This document shows positions 1 through 9,600 of a DNA stretch of 64,000 nucleotides, piece after piece. A program made the translations under genes and the position numbers. The notes below the pieces were generated by a model, which worked only from the letters and a program-made list of their open reading frames with translations, was not told the DNA's origin and did not search any database. The stretch covers positions 1,736,001-1,800,000 of the forward strand of contig NZ_JPOO01000001.1 of the NCBI RefSeq assembly GCF_000733925.1, given 5' to 3'. The first letter of the stretch is position 1, and the number at the start of each line of letters is the position of its first letter. Source of the stretch: Arenibacter algicola (GTDB taxonomy: Bacteria > Bacteroidota > Bacteroidia > Flavobacteriales > Flavobacteriaceae).

Positions 1-674
1 AAGAATCCCAAGATCCTGAAATTTTAACTCGAATGTCACAATATGAGTTGGCGTTTAAAATGCAAACATCAGTACCAGGTGTTATGAGTATAGATGATGA
101 ACCTGATTATATCAAAAAGTTATATGGAGTAACGCCAGGGGAAAGCTCCTTTGCAAATAATTGTCTTCTAGCAAGGAGGTTGGTAGAAAATGGGGTGCGT
201 TTTGTTCAGCTTTATGACGAAGGTTGGGATACACATGGAGTTGGAGCTGGCAATGGGGTGGATGTTGGTTTAAACTCGAAATGTAGTCGTATAGACCAGA
301 GTATGACAGCTCTTCTTACCGATTTAAAACAAAGGGGGCTTTTGGAAGAAACCCTGATTGTTTGGGGCGGGGAGTTTGGCAGAACTCCTATGATGGAGGC
401 CAGGTCGGGGCAAGGTTTCTATGGGCGGGACCACCATGCAGAGGCCTTTACCATGTGGATGGCAGGAGGAGGAATTAAGAAAGGGACCACCTTTGGCGAA
501 ACTGATGAGATAGGATATTCGGCAATAAGAGATAAGGTTCATGTTCATGACGTACAGGCAACAATTCTTAACCAATTGGGTTTGGATCACGAAAGGCTTA
601 CGTACCATTTTCAAGGTAGGGATTTTAGACTTACAGATGTAAGCGGACATGTAGTAAAAGATATTTTAACATAG
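1..674 (+). CDS. DUF1501 domain protein, C-terminal part (5' end outside window)
   Basis: This is the C-terminal third of a DUF1501 protein (sulfatase/alkaline-phosphatase-like fold, typical of Planctomycetes and some marine Bacteroidetes). The frame is open from base 3, before the first ATG at 33, so the gene starts upstream of the window. Family marks visible are the GGEFGRTP segment, GRDHH, the AGGGIK stretch, the VHVHD segment and the ending LGLDHERLTYHFQGRDFRLTD. DUF1501 genes usually sit next to DUF1553/PSCyt1 cytochrome genes, and here a cytochrome-domain gene follows after 11 bp, so the two are probably co-transcribed. The biochemical role of the family is not established. Family assignment is firm; function is not assigned. 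Confidence 0.9.
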   Translation, partial: ESQDPEILTRMSQYELAFKMQTSVPGVMSIDDEPDYIKKLYGVTPGESSFANNCLLARRLVENGVRFVQLYDEGWDTHGVGAGNGVDVGLNSKCSRIDQSMTALLTDLKQRGLLEETLIVWGGEFGRTPMMEARSGQGFYGRDHHAEAFTMWMAGGGIKKGTTFGETDEIGYSAIRDKVHVHDVQATILNQLGLDHERLTYHFQGRDFRLTDVSGHVVKDILT

Positions 675-685
675 TAGTAGTACTT

Positions 686-2053
686 ATGGAGTTGGACTTG
701 TTTTTGGGGAGATTTCACCCCGTGGTTGTACACTTGCCCATCGGGTTTATTGTGTTGGCTGTAATTATTGAAAGCATTGGTCTATTTAAGAAAGATAGGC
801 AGATATACAACCGGATTGTTCAATATGCTCTAATAGCAGTTATAGTGTCCAGTCTTATTACGGTTACTACCGGACTCCTTTTGTCCCAGGGAGGGGAATA
901 CAATGCGGAAACACTTAGTCAGCACAAATGGCTGGGAATCGGGGTGGTGGTATATTCTATTTTGGCATTGGTCCTTAAAAGGAAAATACCTAACTACGAT
1001 CGAAAGCATTCCATGATAATATCTTCGGTATTTATAATCCTTGTTGGACTAACAGGGCATCAGGGCGGTGTGCTTACTCATGGTGAAGAATACCTTCTTA
1101 CCTATGCCCCGGATGCCATAAAGAATATGGCAGGATTTGAAATTGCGGATTCGAAAAAAGGAATCCAACTAAAAAATCAAGATTCAATTCTAATTTATAA
1201 GGATATTGTTCAACCTATGTTCGTCCAAAAGTGCACGTCTTGTCATAATAATGATAAACAAAAAGGGGGGCTTAATCTCTTGGGATATAAGGACTTATTC
1301 ACTGAAGCAGAAAGTGGATATCCAATTGTACAAGGGATTTTGGAAGAAAGTGAATTATTTCGGCGTATAAGTTTACCATTGAATAACAAAAAATTTATGC
1401 CTCCAAAGGGTAAGCCTTTAAGTTATAGTGAAATAAAAATTCTTGAATATTGGATAAATACAGGAGCGGATAGCTTGGCAGTGTTCGACCATAAAAATAT
1501 GACAACAGAATTGTTGCAACTCATGATCAGGGATTATAATTTGGACTACAATCCCAGGCCCTATATAGAAACTATTGTAGTCGAGGAGGTTGATCAACAA
1601 AAAGTGGCGTTATTGACCGAAAATGGATTTTCGGTCAATAGGTTAGGAGAAGATAATTTTTTATTGGATGTAAGTTACGACCAATCAATTATAGGTGAGA
1701 AACAAATTGAATTATTGAAACAAATTGGTGAAAATATTACATTTTTAAACCTATCCAATTGCAGACTGACTGACGATATGCTTGCAAATTTACCGGAATT
1801 AAGCCATCTAACCAAAATTGATTTACATTCAAATCCAATCTCCGATAATGCAATTCAGCAATTACAAAAGTATATGCATTTAGAAGTGATCAACCTTTAC
1901 GACACGGAGGTTTCCGACCAGGGCTTAAAATTATTATTGAACATTGAATCTTTACAAAGGTTGTATTTATGGAAAACTAAGGTAACCCAACAGATGATTG
2001 ACAAAAAAGTTAATAGCGGAAATGTTTTAATTGATCTAGGAGTTGCCATTTAA
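686..2053 (+). CDS. Membrane DUF2231 - planctomycete-type cytochrome c - leucine-rich repeat protein
   Basis: 455 aa with three parts. Residues 5-140 form a DUF2231-like membrane unit with about four hydrophobic helices and the conserved start GRFHPVVVHLPIGF. Residues 170-260 form a planctomycete-type cytochrome c domain (PSCyt1) with heme-attachment motif CTSCH at 183-187 and the characteristic FMPPKG segment carrying a candidate Met ligand. Residues 345-440 hold about four leucine-rich repeats (LSNCRLTDDML, LHSNPISDNAI, LYDTEVSDQGL, LWKTKVTQQM). This order recurs in PVC-like gene sets of marine Bacteroidetes. It probably acts as an inner-membrane electron-transfer protein with periplasmic heme and LRR domains, working with the preceding DUF1501 protein; the partner redox enzyme is not visible. 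The ATG at 686 has no better upstream alternative. Confidence 0.85.
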   Translation: MELDLFLGRFHPVVVHLPIGFIVLAVIIESIGLFKKDRQIYNRIVQYALIAVIVSSLITVTTGLLLSQGGEYNAETLSQHKWLGIGVVVYSILALVLKRKIPNYDRKHSMIISSVFIILVGLTGHQGGVLTHGEEYLLTYAPDAIKNMAGFEIADSKKGIQLKNQDSILIYKDIVQPMFVQKCTSCHNNDKQKGGLNLLGYKDLFTEAESGYPIVQGILEESELFRRISLPLNNKKFMPPKGKPLSYSEIKILEYWINTGADSLAVFDHKNMTTELLQLMIRDYNLDYNPRPYIETIVVEEVDQQKVALLTENGFSVNRLGEDNFLLDVSYDQSIIGEKQIELLKQIGENITFLNLSNCRLTDDMLANLPELSHLTKIDLHSNPISDNAIQQLQKYMHLEVINLYDTEVSDQGLKLLLNIESLQRLYLWKTKVTQQMIDKKVNSGNVLIDLGVAI

Positions 2054-2085
2054 ACCCTAATATCCCCGAGTATGGTATAAACAAG

Positions 2086-2109
2086 GTACTATTTAATGAT
2101 TTATTGCAA
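2086..2109 (+). repeat. Coding-like remnant, copy A (VLFNDLLQ)
   Basis: In the short open stretch after the cytochrome gene (about 2055-2143) the frame reads VLFNDLLQ followed by PIGLRIETII and a stop. The same eight residues, with different codons, recur at 2518-2541 on the other side of the small MORN gene. No start codon or full domain is present; I read it as decayed coding sequence of unknown family. Confidence 0.3.
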
Positions 2110-2171
2110 CCAATTGGCCTAAGAATTGAAACCATAATTTGAAATATATTTATCATAAACAACTCATAGGT

Positions 2172-2423
2172 ATGACAATAAGTAAAAATGATAATCCAAA
2201 AAAAACTGAAATTGTTGACGGCTTCACAATTAAGTATCATGCAAACGGAAAAACTATTTGGTCAAAAGGTAAAATAATAAATGATCAGCCAGATGGTTAT
2301 TGGGAATGGTATCGCATAGACGGTACAATTAAACGCTCAGGACACTTTAACCATGGCCATCAAATAGGTGAATGGACTACATATGACAAAAATGGAAAAG
2401 TGTATAAAGTGACAAAAAAATGA
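2172..2423 (+). CDS. Small MORN-repeat (YwqK-like) protein
   Basis: 83 aa from the ATG at 2172. A TTG 33 bases upstream would add 11 residues with no family resemblance, so the ATG is preferred. Residues 20-80 hold two to three MORN-2-type repeats of the pattern NGK-x-W-x-KG-x-I-x(3)-PDGYWEWYRIDG and H-x-IGEWTTYDKNGK. The repeat is that of the YwqK family, often annotated as an antitoxin partner, but no toxin gene is adjacent and Bacteroidetes carry many stand-alone copies. There is no signal peptide, so it is probably cytoplasmic. It sits alone between two coding-like remnants. Confidence 0.7.
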   Translation: MTISKNDNPKKTEIVDGFTIKYHANGKTIWSKGKIINDQPDGYWEWYRIDGTIKRSGHFNHGHQIGEWTTYDKNGKVYKVTKK

Positions 2424-2770
2424 TATCCACTGAATAACACCTTTCACAAAAATATTATTTTCTTAAGGATAGACTGGTTATGTAAACTAACTAGTATGTC
2501 AATGAAATACAAAACCTGTGTTGTTCAATGACTTACTACAAGATTTGATTGCACTGATTGAATCCAAATCATTCAAGTCAGGGGTACAATTAATACCCAA
2601 AGAAGCATTAATCACTTTAAGGTAAAAAGAGTTTAGTAATGCTGAACCATAAACTACTGCCTAATTATTTTTACAGAAACATTATCTGCAAGTAAAATCT
2701 ACAACAATATCTTGCAGTACAGTACAGGATACTCCCACGAACATTTTTTTTAAACTTGTTGTTACATTAA
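2424..2770. other. Intergenic stretch with coding-like remnant copy B and an operator
   Basis: No intact gene. Around 2503-2622 a short frame reads NTKPVLFNDLLQDL and continues to IPKEALITLR and a stop, sharing VLFNDLLQ (2518-2541) with the remnant upstream of the MORN gene. The rhamnose-regulon operator lies at 2712-2730. The rest is AT-rich with nothing recognisable. Confidence 0.5.
2712..2730 (+). promoter_or_regulatory. Predicted GntR (rhamnose regulon) operator, site 1
   Basis: TTGCAGTACAGTACAGGAT is identical over all 19 bases to the site in front of the rhamnose catabolic operon at 22495-22513. The core CAGTAC-A-GTACAG is an imperfect 13-bp palindrome. It lies ahead of the sulfatase remnant and the two intact sulfatase genes, which it probably controls. 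Confidence 0.65.
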
Positions 2771-3021
2771 AGAAAATATTTTGGGGAAATATATAAGCAT
2801 GACTTTAATACCATTGAGGACGGACTTAAATATAGGATGGTGATGACCAATCCCTATAAGCATATCGTTCCCGACCTTAAGAACAGGCCAATGAAAAAAT
2901 CCAGCTGTACGATATTTTTAAAGATACGTTTGAAAAAGTAGATCTGGCCGGTGAAAGGCCCGAAATTGTAGACGATTTATTGAAAAGATTGAAACCTCTT
3001 GGAGTACTGAATCATAATTAA
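2771..3021 (+). pseudogene. Sulfatase C-terminal remnant (frameshifted)
   Basis: No start, active site or N-terminal domain is left, only the tail of an arylsulfatase-type (S1) protein. The first frame (2771 to about 2880) reads YFGEIYKHDFNTIEDGLKYR and then MVMTNPYKHIVPDLKN. After a frameshift near 2880-2895 the second frame reads EQANEKIQLYDIFKDTFEKV followed by DLAGERPEIVDDLLKRLKPL and a stop at 3019-3021. The E-x(3)-HD, sL-x-YRMV and QLYD-x-F-KD-x-x-E-x-x-(D/N)LA patterns are typical of the C-terminal subdomain of S1 sulfatases. It retains an upstream operator and lies 11 bp before an intact sulfatase gene, so it looks like the end of a deleted first sulfatase in this transcript. Confidence 0.75.
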
Positions 3022-3032
3022 GAATTTAAAGC

Positions 3033-4472
3033 ATGAAAAAAAACCATTATTTAATCACCTTATTGGGTATAATCATTCTTGGGAGCTGTGCTGAGAAAAA
3101 GAAAACAGTAGAAGCTCAACCCCCCACCCAGCCTAACGTACTGGTACTATTAACCGATCAATGGCGGGCACAGGCCACTGGATATGCGGGTGATCCCAAT
3201 GTAGACACCCCACATCTGGATAGTTTGGCAGCCATAAGTGTTAATTTTAAGAATGCGGTTTCCGGCATGCCCGTATGTTCCCCATTCAGGGCATCGCTCT
3301 TGACGGGGCAACGCCCATTGACCCATGGGGTCTTTATGAACGACGTACAGCTGGACACCAATGCGGTAACTATTGCCAAAGTGTTCAACAAGGAAGGATA
3401 CGATACCGGCTATATCGGAAAATGGCATATGGACGGACATGGAAGGTTACAGAATGTAGCCCCTGGCCAAAGAAGGCAAGGATTCCAGTTCTGGAAAGGC
3501 AACGAATGTACCCATGATTACAACAAATCTGTGTACTATGACAACGATGACCCCACAAGAAAAATTTGGGACGGCTATGATACCTTTGAACAGACCGATG
3601 CAGCCATAGATTATATTGTGGAACGCAAGTCGTCCAAGAATCCGTTTATGATGATCCTTTCCTACGGTACACCACATGCGCCATACCATACGGCCCCACT
3701 GGAATACAGGAACCGATTTGATCCGGAAAAGATCCAACTCCGCAAAAATGTACCCGATAGTCTTCAGGAAAGGGCAAAAAAAGATCTGGCAGGGTATTAC
3801 GCACATATAGCGGCACTGGATGATATGATCGGCAAGGTGATAAAAAATCTAAAGGAATCCGGGCAATTTGATAATACCATCATTGTATTTACGGCAGATC
3901 ACGGGGATCTCTTGGGCTCCCACGGTGCCTATAAAAAGCAGCAACCCTATGAAGAATCGGCCAGGGTGCCCATGCTTTACTATATTCCTGAAAAATTAAA
4001 GATCGCTGCTGGAGAACGTGAAGCTTTAATGAATTCGGAAGATATTATGCCCACCCTCTTAAGCCTATGTAATATTCCCATTCCCGATACGGTGGAAGGA
4101 TTGGATTATAGGCCTTATATGGAAGGGAAGGAGAGTATAGGACATGCCACCCTGCTCACCTGTGTACAACCCTTTGGGCAATGGAACAAAGTGCAACATG
4201 GAGGCCGCGAGTATAGGGCCATAAAGACCATACAATATACTTATGCACGTGATTTGAACGGGCCATGGCTGCTGTTCGACAATATCAATGACCCGTACCA
4301 ACTCTTCAACCTTGTTGGCAATGAGGGCTATACTACACTGCAGGACGAATTGGAAAAGCAGCTATCCCATCGATTGAAGGAAACCGGGGACGAATTTCTT
4401 CCGGGAATGGAATACATTAAGAAATGGGGGTACCCGGTTGATGAAACGGGTACGGTTCCTTATACCAACTGA
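3033..4472 (+). CDS. Sulfatase (S1 family, lipoprotein)
   Basis: 479 aa. An N-terminal signal ends in the lipobox LGSC (Cys19), so it should be an exported lipoprotein. The sulfatase fold starts at residue 34 with NVLVLLTDQW (metal-binding Asp42). The formylglycine signature is CSPFRASLLTG with Cys82 as the residue to be converted; Phe replaces the commoner Ser, but the CxPxR core needed by formylglycine-generating enzyme is kept. GKWHMDG and FTADHGDLLGSHG supply further active-site residues. It should remove sulfate esters from an algal glycan or its oligosaccharides; the exact substrate is unknown. It is the first of two sulfatases in tandem and probably shares the operator at 2712. Family certain, specificity open. 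Confidence 0.93.
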   Translation: MKKNHYLITLLGIIILGSCAEKKKTVEAQPPTQPNVLVLLTDQWRAQATGYAGDPNVDTPHLDSLAAISVNFKNAVSGMPVCSPFRASLLTGQRPLTHGVFMNDVQLDTNAVTIAKVFNKEGYDTGYIGKWHMDGHGRLQNVAPGQRRQGFQFWKGNECTHDYNKSVYYDNDDPTRKIWDGYDTFEQTDAAIDYIVERKSSKNPFMMILSYGTPHAPYHTAPLEYRNRFDPEKIQLRKNVPDSLQERAKKDLAGYYAHIAALDDMIGKVIKNLKESGQFDNTIIVFTADHGDLLGSHGAYKKQQPYEESARVPMLYYIPEKLKIAAGEREALMNSEDIMPTLLSLCNIPIPDTVEGLDYRPYMEGKESIGHATLLTCVQPFGQWNKVQHGGREYRAIKTIQYTYARDLNGPWLLFDNINDPYQLFNLVGNEGYTTLQDELEKQLSHRLKETGDEFLPGMEYIKKWGYPVDETGTVPYTN

Positions 4473-4610
4473 TTTGTTTTTAAGATTATATCATTAATCA
4501 ACAAGACCTTTTTTATCAGTACGTTATTTTATAACCCTAGCTTATACTTAAGCTTTATTTGTTAATTTGAGGTCTAATTGAACACACTGTTCAATCCAAA
4601 CAGCCATAAA

Positions 4611-6461
4611 ATGAATTTTTCCATCAGAAGTATTGCAATAATAGTACTAACAATTGTCGCTACTGGTAAGGCAGAGGCCCAGGACTTGCCCAATATACTA
4701 TGGATTACCAGTGAGGATAACAGTGCCTTTTTAGGTTGCTACGGGGATGAATTCGTCAAAACCCCCAATCTGGATAAATTGGCCAGTGAAGGTTTTTTAT
4801 ATACCCATGCCTACGCCAATGCCCCGGTATGTGCCCCGGCACGGAATACCATTATATCGGGAATTTATGCCAATTCCGGCGGTCATTCCAATATGAGAAG
4901 CAAATATCCCCGAGGTAGTGGAGTTGAATTTTTGGCAGAAACCATGAGGGAATTGGGATATTATAGGACCAATAATAATAAAACGGACTACAACACCAAT
5001 GTGGACAAGGAAATATGGAATGAAAGCAGTTCGGAGGCCCACTTTAAAAATGCACCAGAAGGTAAGCCTTGGTTTGCTATTTTTAACACCACTATTTCGC
5101 ATGAGAGCAAAATACACGATCAATTGCCCTTAGGTGAATTAAACTACGACCCCAAAAAGGTGCCCATTGCACCCTACCATCCCAGAACCCCGGATATGGA
5201 AAGGGATTGGGCACAATATTATCATCGCATTGAACAAATGGATGCTTTTGTAGGTGAAAGGTTGCAAGAATTGGAGGCATCGGGAATGGCAGATAATACT
5301 ATCGTAATATATTACGCAGACCATGGAGGAGTGTTGGCACGTAGCAAACGCTATGTTTACGAAACAGGTACACACGTTCCCTTTATTGTACGCATTCCTG
5401 AAAAGTACAAAAAGTTCTGGCCCGCCGAAAAACCGAATTCAAAGGTAGAACGTTTGATCAGTTTTGTTGATCTATATCCTACCATGCTAAATTTGGTTGG
5501 GGCCCAAGTGCCAAAACGCTTGCAAGGCACACCATTTTTAGGTGAAAATTTAGATCCCGACCCGGAATACGTATATATGTTCCGTGATCGTATGGATGAG
5601 TGGTACGATATGAGTCGGGCCGTTAGAAGCAAAAAATACCGATATATTCATAATTACATGCCGCACAGAATTTATGGACTACCAATAGAATATTTATTCA
5701 GGGCAAAGTCCTTGCAATCGTGGAAAACAGCATATGAGAACGGGGAATGTAACGAAATACAAAGTGCCTTTTGGAAGACAAAGCCAGTTGAAGAACTCTA
5801 TGATATGGAAAATGATCCTTGGGAAGTAAACAACCTGGCCAAGGACCCAAAATACGCCGATGTATTGAGGGAAATGCGTAAGGCAAATAGGGATTGGCTC
5901 TTGGAAATTAGGGACACCGGTTTTATGCCCGAGGACGAGCGAAGCATAAGGGCAGACGGTAAACCTATATTTGATTACTTCCAAAGTGGTAAAGTGGACG
6001 TAAAGCAAATCATAGAAGCGGCGGATCTGGCATCCCTTGGGAAGGTTGAAAATAAACAAAAATTGATGGATTTCCTTAAGTCCAATGAATCCACGGTTCG
6101 TTATTGGGGGGCAACAGGCTTGCTACTTCTCGGAGAAAAAGGGGAATCTGCAATTTCAAGTTTAAAAATGGCCATCAAGGATCCATCGGTGAGTGTGGCG
6201 GTGGTAGCCGCGGAAGCACTTTACCAGCTTGGGGAAAAGGAAGAAGCCTACAAAGCATTTAAAAGGGCTTTGGGAACTGATCGTGAATTTGCACAGACAC
6301 AGGCCATGAATGCTATCTATTTGATTGATGATGACAGTCCAATTATGAAAGAAGAAGTACAAAATGCGTTAAATCGCATGAATTCTTTAGATCGTAATCA
6401 ATATAATTACCGTGCAGCAATGAACCTTATGAACAAATGGGGACTGCAATTGGATAACTAG
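4611..6461 (+). CDS. Sulfatase with C-terminal HEAT-like repeats
   Basis: 616 aa from the ATG at 4611; the upstream in-frame TTG at 4578 would put 11 polar residues before the signal peptide and is rejected. The signal peptide runs to about residue 24 (ATGKAEAQ), giving a periplasmic or secreted product. The catalytic domain begins NILWITSEDNSAFLGCYGD; the signature CAPARNTIISG has Cys74 as formylglycine precursor, and YYADHGG is the later metal site. It resembles the heparan N-sulfatase-like S1 group. After about residue 480, helical segments such as VRYWGATGLLLLGEKGESAI and VSVAVVAAEALYQLGEKEEA look like HEAT repeats, as seen in several sulfatases of ulvan loci. It lies 138 bp after the previous sulfatase gene on the same strand. 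The substrate is inferred from context only. Confidence 0.92.
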   Translation: MNFSIRSIAIIVLTIVATGKAEAQDLPNILWITSEDNSAFLGCYGDEFVKTPNLDKLASEGFLYTHAYANAPVCAPARNTIISGIYANSGGHSNMRSKYPRGSGVEFLAETMRELGYYRTNNNKTDYNTNVDKEIWNESSSEAHFKNAPEGKPWFAIFNTTISHESKIHDQLPLGELNYDPKKVPIAPYHPRTPDMERDWAQYYHRIEQMDAFVGERLQELEASGMADNTIVIYYADHGGVLARSKRYVYETGTHVPFIVRIPEKYKKFWPAEKPNSKVERLISFVDLYPTMLNLVGAQVPKRLQGTPFLGENLDPDPEYVYMFRDRMDEWYDMSRAVRSKKYRYIHNYMPHRIYGLPIEYLFRAKSLQSWKTAYENGECNEIQSAFWKTKPVEELYDMENDPWEVNNLAKDPKYADVLREMRKANRDWLLEIRDTGFMPEDERSIRADGKPIFDYFQSGKVDVKQIIEAADLASLGKVENKQKLMDFLKSNESTVRYWGATGLLLLGEKGESAISSLKMAIKDPSVSVAVVAAEALYQLGEKEEAYKAFKRALGTDREFAQTQAMNAIYLIDDDSPIMKEEVQNALNRMNSLDRNQYNYRAAMNLMNKWGLQLDN

Positions 6462-6632
6462 GCCTTTTAGCTCGCTGAGTACTTACAATAGTGTACCTAA
6501 TCATCCAAAACCCGTGCTTTTATTAACGTTATACAGGACCTTAATCCTTGGTCTTGCCAACTATATTGTTATTATTCGAATATCGTCGTTATTGTACCTA
6601 ATTATATTGGAGATAAAGGCTTTTATGTTCCA

Positions 6633-9600
6633 TCAAAAGGAATTTATCATTAGTCTTATCTCATGCTTCCCAGGCTCCAATCTTACCGAACCAAAGGCCG
6701 ATGCCACTTTCTTGCCATTGTGCATTAGTTCTTTTCCTGCTCCGGGAACCATTTCAAATTCGGCAACCATATTGGCAGGGATTTCAATGGTATATATCTG
6801 CAATCTAGGATTTGCGTAGATATAGTTTGCTTTAATGGTTCCTTTAATGGTGGGGACCTCTATACTGCTATTTTTTAAATCGCCCATCTGTGGTTTAATG
6901 GAGGCAATGCCAAAGCCTGGGGTTTTGGGCTGAATTCCCCATAGTCCACGAGGAATGGCATTGGCCGGAACAGCCCCCCAAGCGTGGTTCCAATCCAAAT
7001 TGTTTTTATACTTTAAATCCCAGGCTTCCAAGGTTATGGTAGAGCCTATACGGATCATATTGTACCAACTTCTGTCGCTGGTATCGGTCAAAAGATCCAG
7101 CGCATAATCTTCCGCGCCTGCATTGTACAGACCATCCATTAAATATTGTGAGCCATATACGCTACAGGCCATTCCCCTCGATTTTACAAATTCAACTACC
7201 GAGCCTATATGTTCTTTCGGCACCATATTGAATGCCAGCGGCATCATGTTGGCATGTAAGGAGGCGTGGTCTGTACCGATTCCATCTATATAAACTCCTC
7301 TCTTGGCATCGAACATTTTTTCATTGAAGGCTTTCTTCGCTTTCAATGCCCTTAATTTAAAATCCAAAGCTTCTTGGGTTTTACCAAGTACTTCGGCAAA
7401 TTCGGACATGATTATCATGTTCTGGTAATAAAATGCGTTCACTACGGTATTGTAATCCTTAAAAACATAACCGTCACGTTCACCTTTATTGTTGGGATCG
7501 CCACCCCAGCCTGCAGAGGGCCAATCCACTATATCCCTAAAAGTTTCCTTCATGGTTTTAGGGAACCCAAGCTTGGCCATTAATTCCGGAGTCATCTTGG
7601 TAGAGGTTATCAATCCATCTTCATTGGCGAGTTCATAAAGGGTTTTATATTTTAACTGATCGTAGTATTTCTGTATAAGTTCTGTATTGCCCGTGTACAT
7701 ATAATCCGCATAAAACATAAGTGCTACGTGCTGTTGCCACTCGGTAGGCCAAGTGGGATGCTCCATAAAATACTCTATGGTTTGTCTGGCAATGGCATAT
7801 TCGCGATCGGTAGTATAATGGCTCAATTGGTTCAAATAGGCGTCGGCCTCATAGGGAATTCGTTCCCGGTCCCCATCTACGTAGAGTCCGTTAAAAGTAG
7901 TGGCCTTGATGGAGTACTTACAAAGGTCCCAAACCTGATTCAAAATATCATCGGAACTGCTAAAACTGCTGGAATCATCCTCCCAATAACTATGATGGGC
8001 AAGTTGTGTAAAATTTTCAGCGGTAAAAGGTTCATGCGCCCCTGCCACCTCTGCGTATCGGAAAGGCATTAAGACCGGGAAGCCTTCGGGCAGAGCAAGT
8101 GCTTTGCCTGGCAGGGTGTTTCTCTTGTCCGGTTTTATTTGAAGTTGATATTGGGTCTGTTTGGGCGTCACCGGTACTTTAATTTCTTGATACCTGATAT
8201 GGCTCTTTTCAAAGGGTTTCCTATTGATATTTTCTCCTTCCAACTGTTCCCCAATTCGAAAAGTAAGGGTGTGGGCGGTTTTGGCCATATAAGTGAAATC
8301 GATGGTAGCGAAGGCCGCCTTACCAAAATCCACAAAATAGGTGTCACCTCTTTTTTCGAATAGGACCGGTTTTATTTTATCTATTTGAAATCCGTTCGGT
8401 GTTGTAATGGTTGCTTTTGGACTGCCCATCGTAAAAGTTTGGGTTTTGGAATATCTTGATAGTCGATTGTCTTGGTCCCAAATACGTACTTTCCAGTAAT
8501 AGGTCTCCCCACTTTTTAGTTGGGTTCCTCCGTGTTCTATTTCTGTTGAGGCATTGGATTTTATTTGCCCACTGTTCCAAATATCCCCTATGTTGTTATC
8601 TATCTTTTCCTTAGTGGAAGCTACCAGTAATTGATAGGCAGATTGCGTAACAGCGCCATCAGGTACCACCCAACCGTATTCCGGCTTGGGATCAATAATG
8701 GTTACCCCGGCCGTGTTTCTAATCCATTCAACAATTAGGTTGGAAGGACCTTTGGAATAATCGTCCGAAAGTTCAAGTAACAGGCTGTTGGTTTTATTTC
8801 GAAAGGATTCAAGTTTATCGGCATATTTTGAATCTTTCGCAAGGTTATTGATCTCTTTTGGATCATCTTTTAAATTATAAAGTTCCTCAAAGGACTGGTC
8901 ATTTACATAACGGAAGTATTTCCAATCTTTGGTACGTACCCCTTCACTAGGTGGTATATTCTCAAATTCCCAAAGATGTTCTATCAAAATGGTATCCCGT
9001 TCAAAATCGGTTTTGGGATTATTAATGATGGGCATTAGGCTTTTGCCTTGCCATCCCTTGGGTTGTTCCAATCCTGCCAAATCTAAAATGGTGGACGGAA
9101 CATCAATATTCAATGCTAGGGCATCGTTGTCCTTCTGTTTTTTTAAACGCGGGTCGAACACAATTAAAGGCACCCTTATGGAATTATCATACAGCAACCA
9201 TTTTCCGGCAAGCTGGCGTTCTCCCAAGAAGTAGCCATTATCGCCCATCACAATGATTACGGTGTTCTTATCGAGCCCTTTTTTTCTTAGCTCCTCCCTT
9301 ATCTTGGCAATTTCTCTATCTATGCCCGAAATCATCCTGTAATACCCCTTTACGCTATGTTGGTATTTTTCGGGAGTGTCGTACCGCCAAGTCCAGCGTA
9401 AACGGTTAAAGCCATCACGTACAAATTTTGGCTGGGCCTCAAAGTATTTGTCTTCCCCTAGTTCCGGACCGGGCATTTCCATGTTCTGAAGCAACGCATC
9501 GGATTCAGCTTGCCAGAAATATTGATCTACGGCATTGTCATGGGCATGGGGTGCACTAAAGCTCAACGAAAGGCAAAATGGTTTATCGGTTTTGGCGTCG

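Noticed and set aside
2172..2423. Toxin-antitoxin module
   Set aside because: The MORN/YwqK-like protein is often labelled antitoxin, but no toxin gene is adjacent.
6514..6819. 101-codon plus-strand ORF at the end of the GH78 fusion
   Set aside because: Largely antisense to the well-supported GH78 coding sequence; a shadow frame.
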